Below are positions 52,585 through 61,915 of a stretch of 64,000 nt of DNA, piece by piece. The stretch lies in the NCBI GenBank assembly GCA_905221605.1, contig CAJNDS010000428.1, positions 62,001 through 126,000 on the forward strand, given 5' to 3'. The translations under genes were made by a program, and so were the position numbers. This DNA is from Symbiodinium natans (taxonomy: Eukaryota > Sar > Dinophyceae > Suessiales > Symbiodiniaceae). The notes beneath the pieces were generated by a model that did no database searches, had not been told where the DNA came from, and saw only the letters and a program-made list of their open reading frames with translations. Position 1 is the first letter of the stretch. Each line of letters opens with the position of its first letter.

Positions 52585-55500
52585 ATGAGTCTTTTCGAGT
52601 CGACCATCACCGGCAACATACTCAACGATGGCCAGACCCCCATCGCCACCATCGAGATGCAGGGCATCTCCGCGGGGCAGCTCGCCACGGTCCTCACGGC
52701 CTACACGCCCCTCACGGACACGACCGCCAACACCGCCTCCATCGGCACCAACTCGGCCGCCGTGGCCGCGCTGCAGACGCAGGTGGCGGCCATCCCCGCG
52801 CCGCCCGACCTGACGCCCTACGCTTTGGCGGCGGACCTCGCAGCAGCCGAGGGTCTCATCGCTGCCAACCAGTCCTCCATCACCAGCCTGAGCACCAGCC
52901 TCACCACGGGGTTGGCGGGGAAGGCGAACCAGTCGGCCTTGGACGCCCTGCAGCTGGACGTGAATGGCAAGAGCACGCCCGCCTCCGTGGACCTGAAGCT
53001 CGCGAACCATCCGACCAACGCCGCGATGAACAGTGCGATCACCTCGGCCAACAACGCCACGCTGGCCACGGTGGCGGCCAACTACGGGCTCAAGAGCACA
53101 CAGGATCAGCAGGCCCTCGACATCGCGGCCCGGCAGACGGCCGCGGACGTCTCCCAGGCCATCGCCACTGCACTCCTCCCGTACACCGACACCAGCGGCC
53201 TGAACAGCGCGGTGGCCCTGCGCACCACGCCCGCGGACGTGGACCAGAAGATCGCCACCGCCCTGCTGCCCATGGTGGCCCAGACTGCGCTGGACGCCGC
53301 ACTGGCCCTCCGCGACGGGAGGCTCGACGCCGCCGAGGCGGTCCTGGCGACGCTTGGCTTCCAGTCGGCTGCCGACGTTGCGGCGGCGCTCGCCACGGCC
53401 CTCGCGGCCTACACTGACACTGCGGGGCTCAACGCCCTCCTGGCCGTGCGGGACGCACGCCTGGACGGGCACGACGCCGACATCCTGGTCCTGCAGGGAG
53501 CGGGCCCCTTCGTCACGGCCGCGGACCTCTCGGCCTCCGAGGCAAGCTTGCAGAGCGCCATCGACGCGCTCAACTCCGCGCTGGCCGCGCTGACCACGGG
53601 CGGCGGCACGAACCTCGCCAACGCCCAGGCGTGGCCCGGGCAGACGACCTGGGACCTCCTGGTCGGAACGAACACGATTAGGAACTGGCACTTCAACGCT
53701 CCCCTGAGTGTCACCCTCGAGAACGACAACTTCACGCTGAGCCTAGCCTGCGATGCGTACACGCAGGCGGAGGTCACCGCCCTGCTGGCGCCCCTGGCCA
53801 GCGAGTCCTGGGTGCTTGCCACCCTCGGATCCTATTACGACTCCAGCGAAACCAATGGAGCCATCACATCAGCTCTGGCGGCTTACTACGACAGCACACA
53901 AACGGACGCCGCGATTGCTGCGGCCGTGGGCGGCATCGACTTGAGTGCATACGTGCCGTGGACCGGGCTTCAGGCGCCCATCCTGAACGAGATCGCTATA
54001 GCGCTCGCATCCTACTACGACTCCGCGCAAGTGGACGCCCTCATTACGGGCGCAGCTGTTTCCAATGCGCCCGCCTGGAGCGGGAACATCACCTGGGAGC
54101 TGCTGACGGGGCAGGCCCTGCGGAACCTGCACTTCACCGGGCCCCTGCTGGCCAGCCTCCAGAACTCGGGCAACACGCTGCAGATCGAGTGCCAGGCCTA
54201 CGACCAGAGCCAGACGTACACGCAGGCCGAGGTAAACACCCAAATCTCGAACGCCGTCGACGCCCTGAACGTATCGCAGTACGCCACGCAGGCCGACATC
54301 GACAGCTCTATTGCTTCGGAGCTCACCAACTACTGGGACCAGGGCGAAACCTCGGCGGAGATCGCCAGCCAGATCAGCTCCTCTGGGCTCCTCACCGAAG
54401 CGCAGGGCGATGCACGGTATCATCCCGTCAACGGCAACGCCGGAGGCGGAGGCATCATCCCTATGGTCCTCGACAACTTTACGCCCAGAATGATAAGGGC
54501 GCTGCTGCCCCAGGCACCCCTGGGAGCGAACCTGATCCTGGGCAACTCCGCCACGGTGCAGCTTACGTGTGACTGCTACAGCAAAAGCGAAAGTGATGGG
54601 AGGTACTTCTCCAACAGCGACTTCACGCCCCTGGACTCCAGGTACCATGTGGTCAACGGCAACGCGGGGGGTGGGGGCATCATTCCTATGGTGCTCGACA
54701 ACTTCACACCAAGAATGATAAGGGCGCTGCTGCCCCAGGCACCCCTGGGAGCGAACCTGATCCTGGGCAACTCCGCCACGGTGCAGCTTACGTGTGACTG
54801 CTACAGCAAGGCCGAAAGCGACGCCCGCTATGCGCTGGCGGGCGCGCCGCCCTCGGATCCCCTGCTGGTCAATGACGTGAGGGCCAACGGAGCGGATTTC
54901 TTGACGCTGCGGGGCGGCAACCTGGGCATCGAGTTCGAGGCTTCCAACGGGGCCGCCGTGGCCGACCTGTCCTCGAGCCAGTTCAGCCTCAAGACGGGCG
55001 TCAACATGCTGACCATGGGCCGCATCTTCGCAGACAGTAGCCTGGGCATCGCCACGGCCGGCAGCATCCAGGCGGATACGCTGGAGCCCCTGCTTCCGAC
55101 CAATCAGTTCCTCAACCTGAAGTCGGGCACCGTGTCCGTCAGGGTCACGGACCAATCAGACCAGAGCCTCTGCACCTTCGCCACATCGGAGGTGCACACG
55201 GTGGCCCCGAGGCTGCGAGTGGACACAGAGCTCTACATCGACGACGCCGCGGGCACGGCCACGGGGCTCGTCACCAATGCGATCTCCACGCGCGCCCAGG
55301 ACACGGAGCTCACTATCACTGGCGGCTCGGGAGGCACTGTCGTCAACGGGGCGCTGGACGTGTTGGGCACGCTGACCTCAGGGAGCGTGGAGCTGTCCAC
55401 GGAGCTGCGGGCGCCTACGCTGCGGGCCCGAGCCACCGACGATTATTTGACCCTTACGGGCGGCACGCAGGGGACCTACCTCAACTCCGTGCTCTACACC

Positions 55501-56178
55501 GCCAGCGCCATCCGCGCAGACAACGGCATCGTCTCGAGCCCCGCGTACCTGGAGCTCATTGGCGGCAGCACGGGGGTGCAGGCACAAGGAGATTTGCAGG
55601 TTGTGTCCACAGTCAACAGCGGCAACGTCACGGCGGAGGTGCTAAACCTCGCGACTGCGGGCAATGCGCGGCTCCTGGTGGCCTGCAACGCGGGCTCAGG
55701 GGAGCTCTCCGCCTCTTCTGCGGGGGGCGTGCAGCTCTACGCCCAGGACCAGGCCATCTTCCTGCGCACGGCGGCGACCGGGCCGGCCAACCTGATTGTG
55801 GAATCGAACACGGGCGGGGCCAACGATGGGGAAGTGATCGTGAATTACGGGTTCCAAAATCTCTCGGACGAGAAGCTGAAGCACAGCGTGGAGTCCGCGG
55901 GGCTCGAGGAGCTGCAGCAGCTCTTCGACGCCGTGGCACCCAAGTGGTACCAGCGGACCGAGGGGAGCCAGAAGCGTACGTTGGGTTTCATCGCTAACGA
56001 GGTGCTGGAGACGGGGCCCGTGGGCCAGGCCCTGTGCGGCAAGCTTGTGGACGAAGAGCTCGGGGAGCTCGTTACGCTCGACTATAACCGCATGTGCTGC
56101 GTTTTGTGGGGAGTCTGCCAGGGGCTCCAGGCTCGCGTGGAGGCGCTGGAGAAGGGCAAAAAGCGGGGGCGCTCGTGA
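52585..56178 (+). CDS. Trimeric fibre protein with C-terminal S74 (endosialidase-type) chaperone domain
   Basis: A 1197-residue fibre. The first about 350 residues are repeating helical/beta units with phrases such as LTPYALAADLAAAEGLIAAN and TADVSQAIATALLPYTD. The middle has several homologous modules (TTWDLLVGTN / ITWELLTGQA, each followed by a strand pair and a YTQAEV-type Tyr motif) and a recent 225-bp duplication (residues about 615-690 and 690-765). Beta-prism-like repeats follow (TLTGGTQGTYLN, ELIGGSTGVQAQG). The last 104 residues form an intramolecular chaperone: SDEKLKHS starts at S1094 (catalytic Ser and Lys), then PKWYQR and LGFIANEV, ending in a coiled coil. Such domains fold the trimer and cut themselves off. 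The role is probably host attachment. Confidence 0.8.
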   Translation: MSLFESTITGNILNDGQTPIATIEMQGISAGQLATVLTAYTPLTDTTANTASIGTNSAAVAALQTQVAAIPAPPDLTPYALAADLAAAEGLIAANQSSITSLSTSLTTGLAGKANQSALDALQLDVNGKSTPASVDLKLANHPTNAAMNSAITSANNATLATVAANYGLKSTQDQQALDIAARQTAADVSQAIATALLPYTDTSGLNSAVALRTTPADVDQKIATALLPMVAQTALDAALALRDGRLDAAEAVLATLGFQSAADVAAALATALAAYTDTAGLNALLAVRDARLDGHDADILVLQGAGPFVTAADLSASEASLQSAIDALNSALAALTTGGGTNLANAQAWPGQTTWDLLVGTNTIRNWHFNAPLSVTLENDNFTLSLACDAYTQAEVTALLAPLASESWVLATLGSYYDSSETNGAITSALAAYYDSTQTDAAIAAAVGGIDLSAYVPWTGLQAPILNEIAIALASYYDSAQVDALITGAAVSNAPAWSGNITWELLTGQALRNLHFTGPLLASLQNSGNTLQIECQAYDQSQTYTQAEVNTQISNAVDALNVSQYATQADIDSSIASELTNYWDQGETSAEIASQISSSGLLTEAQGDARYHPVNGNAGGGGIIPMVLDNFTPRMIRALLPQAPLGANLILGNSATVQLTCDCYSKSESDGRYFSNSDFTPLDSRYHVVNGNAGGGGIIPMVLDNFTPRMIRALLPQAPLGANLILGNSATVQLTCDCYSKAESDARYALAGAPPSDPLLVNDVRANGADFLTLRGGNLGIEFEASNGAAVADLSSSQFSLKTGVNMLTMGRIFADSSLGIATAGSIQADTLEPLLPTNQFLNLKSGTVSVRVTDQSDQSLCTFATSEVHTVAPRLRVDTELYIDDAAGTATGLVTNAISTRAQDTELTITGGSGGTVVNGALDVLGTLTSGSVELSTELRAPTLRARATDDYLTLTGGTQGTYLNSVLYTASAIRADNGIVSSPAYLELIGGSTGVQAQGDLQVVSTVNSGNVTAEVLNLATAGNARLLVACNAGSGELSASSAGGVQLYAQDQAIFLRTAATGPANLIVESNTGGANDGEVIVNYGFQNLSDEKLKHSVESAGLEELQQLFDAVAPKWYQRTEGSQKRTLGFIANEVLETGPVGQALCGKLVDEELGELVTLDYNRMCCVLWGVCQGLQARVEALEKGKKRGRS

Positions 56179-56208
56179 GTTCTTTTTCATAGTTTTCATG
56201 CGATATAA

Positions 56209-56856
56209 ATGAGCTCCGAGCTGTCAGCTGCTTGCGAAGGCGTCATGCAAAATCCTTCTGAGGAAAATCTAGTTCGGCTGCTGGATTGTTGGTCGCCGGA
56301 ATGGAAGCATCGTGGGCGTCAACGAGGCATTGGCTCGGGATCATATGAGATTTACTGCACCCTGGGGCTTTACGCTTTTGGAGGCAATGCTCCCAGCATG
56401 TCAAAAGCTTCCGACGCGAAAGAAGCATGCATCGCGCTTAATCACTTCTTGCGCGATCGCATTCCGGATGGAAAATGGACCTCCCTCGCGGTTATTCTGA
56501 ACCCAAGCATCGGGCTTCACCGAGACATGGGAAATATGATCGGCATGCCGAACTACGCGATCGCGGTCGGACGATACACGGGAGGCAGAGTTTGGGTCGA
56601 AGATGACGAAGGCACTTCGCTTGATGAGGTGGTGATGAAAAAGAAAATGCATCGGCTTCGAGGCTGCTGGATCGACATGCACAACTGCTCAGTGTCGTTC
56701 AACGCCCGTCGATTCCATAAAGTCGAACCTCATGAAGGGCATATGTGGGCGATTGCAGCGTACACTCCCACGGCTTTTAGACGATGCTCCGATGAAAACC
56801 GCAAAGAATTGGCATGTTTGAATTTCCCTGTACCAGAAAGTGCCAACACAGATTGA
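56209..56856 (+). CDS. 2OG-Fe(II) oxygenase-like protein
   Basis: The 215-residue protein has a double-stranded-beta-helix pattern. LHRDMGN supplies the HxD metal pair (H104, D106). AIAVGRYTGGRVWVED is the usual central strand-turn-strand with GG. FHKVEPHEG supplies the distal His (H170), followed by AIAAYTP. In close-looking relatives the segment reads PWxGxR before the last strand, and the Arg would bind 2-oxoglutarate. Here that position is Met179, so the activity may differ or be lost. The order of motifs resembles oxygenase domains frequent in dinoflagellate genomes, including Tet/JBP-like ones, but the subfamily cannot be fixed. It is the last gene before the right TIR. Confidence 0.5.
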   Translation: MSSELSAACEGVMQNPSEENLVRLLDCWSPEWKHRGRQRGIGSGSYEIYCTLGLYAFGGNAPSMSKASDAKEACIALNHFLRDRIPDGKWTSLAVILNPSIGLHRDMGNMIGMPNYAIAVGRYTGGRVWVEDDEGTSLDEVVMKKKMHRLRGCWIDMHNCSVSFNARRFHKVEPHEGHMWAIAAYTPTAFRRCSDENRKELACLNFPVPESANTD

Positions 56857-56872
56857 CGAGTTGCCCTGCACA

Positions 56873-58440
56873 GCTGCCCTGCCACTGCTGCCCTGCCACT
56901 GCTGCCCTACCACCCCCACTCTGCACTGCTGCCCTGCACTGCCGCCCTGCCTCCGCCCTGCCGCTACTGCCCTGCCACTGCTATTCCGCCTAAGCTGCCC
57001 TGCCACTGCTGCCCTGCCACTGCCCTGCCACTGCTGCCCTGCCACTGCTGCCTGCCAGCCCGGAATCAAACCGAGTGAGCCCCGGAATCAAACCGAGTGG
57101 CGACCTAGTGGCGACCCTGTGGCGACCCTGTGGCGACCCTGTGGCGACCCTGTGGCGACCCTGTGGCGACCCTGTGGCGACCTGTGTGCTCTCCAACTGC
57201 TGCCCCTGCTGCCCTGCCACTCCGCCACACTGCTGCCCTGCCACTGCTGCCCTTGCCACCCTGCCCGCTCCGCACTGCTGCTCCCATTGCACTCTGCCAC
57301 TGCCTGCCCGCTCCGTGCTGCTGCCATGCCACTCTGCCACTGCTGCCCGCTCCGCACTGCTGCTGCCATGCAACTGCTGCTCTTGCCACCCTGCCCGCTC
57401 CGCACTGCTGCCATGCCTCTGCCACTGCTGCTCTGCCTCCGCCCTGCTGCTGTGACCCTCTGCCACTCCGCCCTGCTGCTCTGCCATTCCGCTACTATTC
57501 CGCCCTGCCGCCACTGCTGCCCTGCTGCCCTGCCACTGCTGCCCTGCCGGAATCAAACCGAGTGAGCCCCGGAATCAAACCGAGCGAACTCCGGAATCAG
57601 TGGCGACCGTGTGGCGACCCTGTGGCGACCCAGTGGCGACCTGTGGCGACCTTGTGGCGACTCTACCTTGCCACAGCTGCCCTGCCACCTTTGCAGCCCC
57701 TCTGCCACTCTGCTGCTGCTGCTCTGCCACTCCGCCCTGCTGCCCTATCACTGCTGCTGCCCTGCCACTCCGCCCTGCTGCCCTGCCACTGCTGCCCTGC
57801 CACTCCGCCACACCGCTGCCCTGCCACTGCTGCCCTGCCCTCCACCCTGCTGCCCTGCCACTGCTGCCACTCCGCTCTGCTGCCCTGCCACTGCTGCCCT
57901 GCATTGTTGTGTCATTATTGAATCATTTTGAGTCATGATTGAGTCATCTTGAATCATTATTGAGTCATTATTGAGTCATTATTGAATCATTAATGGGCCG
58001 TTTTTTGACAAGAAGGGACTGGTTTTGCAGCGAAGTTGAGCGTTTTTTTCCGCTTTAAAACCTTTCTCCCTGCAGACTTACTCAGGTTGAGGTACTGTTT
58101 TGGAGCCAAGTTGAGCGTTTTCCACCAAAAATACATGCGCTGCGATTCTGCTCCGGTCGAAGAAAGCGTTTTTTTTTTGAGCGTTTTGGCTTAAAAAACC
58201 ATAAGCCTGCTCGGGTCGAAGGTGCTGTTTTTGGAGCCATGTTGAGCGCTTTTTTCAGCAATGAACACCTTCTCCTTGCTCAGGTTGAAGGTCCTGTTTT
58301 GGAGCCAAGTTGAGCGTTTTTTTTTCAGCAATGGACACCTTCTCACACCTCTCTCACTCAAAAGAGCCATTTTGGAGCGTTTTGGAGCGCTTTTTTGGCT
58401 CAAAAAAAACCCCCCCCATAAGCCTACTTTCTATATTATT
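56873..58440 (-). repeat. Right terminal inverted repeat
   Basis: This is the inverse of 27551-29071. It is about 47 bp longer, because of extra low-complexity units near 57230-57300 and elsewhere. It starts 17 bp after the oxygenase stop codon. The two copies are close enough to suggest recent homogenisation or a young insertion, while repeat-number differences show they are not identical. Confidence 0.88.
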
Positions 58441-58445
58441 GTGTG
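58441..58445. repeat. Candidate target-site duplication, right (GTGTG)
   Basis: It matches 27546-27550 and directly abuts the right inverted repeat. Confidence 0.6.
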
Positions 58446-61400
58446 TCACTTCCGTTGTCCTGCATGGCCCACACCTTCCCCCAAGGAGCCGTGAGCTCAA
58501 AGTTTCTTGGCATCGTTGGTGATGAAGCTCATCGAGGATGCTTCATTTTGCAAGTCGCATTATGAGGGGCACCTGCCCATCCACCTTCACTGGGCCTCCT
58601 GCAGGTTTCTGGGCAGCTTTCTGTTTCAGGTTGCATTGCCAGCCTCTGCACACTTCGGTAGCGACACGGGGATACGGTACCAGGTCCATTTTTGCAATCC
58701 CCTTTGAGGCAACACCCAAGCTAGCTTTCTGTCGCGTTTGCGTGATGTCCTGCATCAGTGTCAGTGCTCCTGAGATCGATCTTCGCCAGCCTCACAGGTT
58801 CGGGTTTTCTGCCCTGTGGTAGAAGTCTCCACAGAGGGGGTAGTCAAACCTGCAGCTATTCCATCTCAGGGGTTGGATTCTAGGAGGTTCTGGTTGGCCT
58901 TCTGAGTTTATGCAGAGCATGCAGTACATGATGGTGAGATGTGGTGATCGCAGGAGCCAGGCAATCGCCCCATGCCAGCACCTGGCTGTCGCCTTGTGAG
59001 AGGTCTCACAGCACTTGTCTCTCCCACAACTCCCACCTATTGGACCGAAATCTAGATTAGCAGCTACCAAGGGAACCGATCCCTGAATTGCCCTCAGTAC
59101 CCAAGGCGCACGCCGCGCGCCCTTTGTTGTCCCACTGGGATGACCCTGGAGCGATGGAAGAAGGATTCCCCGATGTCAGTGTAAGAACCAGAGTCTGCCA
59201 AAGTCCGCAGTTGACTCACGAGCCCCTTTCATTCGCTGCGCCTCTGCGTTGGCAAGGGGGCTGGATGGTAAGGACGCGCTCGCCCAGATCTCACCCGCAT
59301 CTTCCCAGCACATGCTGCAGAAGAGCCTCAGCAACCAGCGTGAAACGCCTTCAGTTAATGACGACTTGGGCCTGCAGGAGGCTCCGCAAAAAGGGAGTTT
59401 CTCTCATATCCAGGAGTAATGGAACCCGAATATAGACCCCCAAGTAGGATACCCTTATATTCATGACCCCAATAAGGTACCCCCATTTTCGAACACCCCC
59501 CCCCCATATTCAGGAGAAAGGTTTAGGTGCTTGGGGCTTTTATGGTGTGCTTGTCGATGGTTGCAGAGACCCACAGCCCTACATTGGAACCAATCTTTCG
59601 CTTGTCTTGAACACGTGGTCTTCCCGGAATACAAGTACCTTTTCTGGGATCCGGCTATGATGAAAACGACCATGTTGAGAGAGTCGAATTGGATGCTGTT
59701 TTTGGGGGAACATCCGAATGAAGAAGTCATCTCGTCTTAGCGTCGGGAATGAGATTTCCCTGCCCCCCCGAATATGAAAGACCCACCAAGCAATATGATC
59801 TTCTGTAGTATTTGTGCTATGTGCTAACACACTGTAATCTGTTTTCATACATTCTGCACTATACTACCGTATGCTAAGACAACGCGATGGTGTACTCGAA
59901 TCCTACGGTGTGCTGTAAGGTACTGTAAGGTCTCCGAAAGCTGCCAAACTCCGAACCTCCAAAGACGGACTGGGGAGTGCAACAGGGGCCAGCAGCGAAA
60001 TTCTGAAAGACTGATCTGCTTCTAGAGAATTTCAAACACGCCAGGTATTTCTTGGGACGTCTTTCGCATGCAACGCGAGGCAGTGCACGCGTAGTGATTT
60101 CGGGGTCAAGATGAGTTTAGCAAGCAGGAAAACGCAGCAACTTGCGAGCAGGAGGTACTTGAGCCTAAAGGTGACAGACGTTCAGGCGGGCATGTCTCGG
60201 TTAAGGTGTTGCGGTTCTAGCTCAGACTGGACTCGAAGCTCATGGGATCTGGTGCGACTTCTCGCCGTCAAACAAACCAGCGCTGGTAAACTGGCTTGGT
60301 GGCGTGCACGATTCCGCCTGCTGGGTGCTAGGGGCATGCCCTTCAGGTTGTGGATTTGAGCCCTTGACAGCTACTTGTAGCATGAACCGTGATCGATACA
60401 ACTAGATGCATAGGTACAACAAATAGCCAGGAGCAGCTTGAGGAACCCCATGTGTTGTCACGTCATGGCGGCCAAAAAAGGTCTCCGGTGGCCCCTGAAA
60501 TTTTTCCAAGCAGCTCCTGCAGCCCTGGTGGGCCCAAGCAATGGATTGTTTTAGGCCTCAGCCATCGAATCGTCACCTTTCTTTCGAGTTGAAATTGAAA
60601 TCGGAAGGGAGAAAACACAGGAGACGTGGAAGACAGGAGAGGCGTGGACATCTTCCATGAGACCAGTACAAGCAGCCACCACTTTGCAGCGATATCAACA
60701 CGTTGACCTCTTGCTATTTGAGCCTCTCTGCTCTGAACCAAAGGTCTAGTGCTTGTTCAGGGGAACTCAGGGGGGGCGATGTGGAGGGTTTTTGCAAATG
60801 CAAGGTTTTTGAGGCAGATATGTTTTGCGTGTGGTTGCAGTCGGCTGAAGTGAGAAATCGTCGATTCAGAAGTCCCTGATCTTGTTGCATTGAGACAGTT
60901 GCTTCGGTACGTAGAGCCTTGCTTTGGTGGGGGCGGCAGTACAGCCACGACAGAACTGTACCATTTTAAACCACAAGCTTGGGTAAAGTAGAAGTAGACC
61001 ATGAGCATCCATGAACTTCCATGAGTTTACGAAGATAAGTCCGAACCGCATGCTTTCCGATGGCGATGGCACCTGTCCGTAGCAAGCCTGCAGGCGCTTG
61101 CACGATGAGCAGTGCACGTGTTGGGCCCATGAGACTACCTTTCCTGCTGCAGGTTTTGTCAAACATTCTCCAGCACTTGACCAAGGAGTCGTTCAAGCTG
61201 GTCAGCTGATGGAGGCCTGATTCACGGAACCGACCCCAAAACCCCAAGCTCTGACCCCCTGAGCCGCCCTGAGCCGCCCCGAGACGCCCGGAGCCGCCCA
61301 GCTGCCCTTGCCGCTCTCGCCTGGACACCTGACACGTAGTCTTTGTTGCGAAAGTTGTTGAGGGTCGGTACTGCAGCCGAAGGCTTCACAGGCGTTTTGA

Positions 61401-61915
61401 GCCGGATTCGGTCTGGGGGTGAGTCGATTTGTGAGGCGAGAATGGTGAGCACAGAATCAACATGCTGCCTTCTCATCATGTTGCCATCGTTTGCCAGGTT
61501 GGTTTGCTGGTGAGGCCTTGACAGCTCAGATCTGCTGCCGGATCCTAGGCCTCTCGCCGCCTAGGAGCGCGAAGACACCCAGAAGTCGAAGCTCTTAACC
61601 CCGAAGCCCTATCCGAACCGTGCATGTGCCTCTCTCGCGCACGGTTTCTTGAACCCTCCCTGATCCCTTTCCCAATCGTGAGCTCTGACAAAGTCCGAGC
61701 GCAGCGCATACTCTGAAGTGGCAAATGGCTCGGGGAACGACGAGAGTCTCTGGCCGTGACTTGCCGTGGCTCTGCGTGTCTCGAAGCCGTGCACTTGTGG
61801 CCCTGAGTGCGTCAGAGCGCGCTCAGCAACCTGCTCTGCATGCTCTGCTCCCTTGCTCAGCCTCATCAGGTTCATGCTTCTGGTTTGGAAGTTAGATTTT
61901 CGAGCTTAGACAAGC
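58446..61915. other. Host right flank without a recognised gene
   Basis: Only short open frames without motifs are present. A phrase built on CCCCATATTCAGGAG with C-runs occurs near 59460-59520. No RNA gene was recognised. Confidence 0.4.

Larger units (their letters stand above)
27551..58440. mobile_element. Polinton/Maverick-like element (integrated polinton-like virus)
   Basis: This 30,890-bp unit (about 23.3 kb without the nested LINE) is bounded by inverted repeats of about 1.5 kb whose outermost bases are AATAATATAGAAAGTAGG on the left and the reverse complement on the right. Both ends are flanked by GTGTG (27546-27550 and 58441-58445), a candidate 5-bp target duplication; Polintons typically make 5-6 bp duplications. 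The contents match the family's hallmark set: rve integrase, protein-primed PolB, A32/FtsK-like ATPase, double-jelly-roll capsid candidate and penton-like candidate. No adenoviral-type maturation protease was recognised. The termini do not begin with the AG usual for animal Polintons. Confidence 0.88.

Noticed and set aside
52531-53691. 386-codon minus-strand frame
   Set aside because: Antisense to the 5' part of the fibre gene. Composition mirrors the Ala-rich fibre repeats.
29439-56856. Adenoviral-type maturation protease
   Set aside because: Looked for a His-Glu/Asp-Cys protease pattern among all element proteins and found none. The only protease-like domains are the S74 tail of the fibre and the USP-like domain of the nested LINE.
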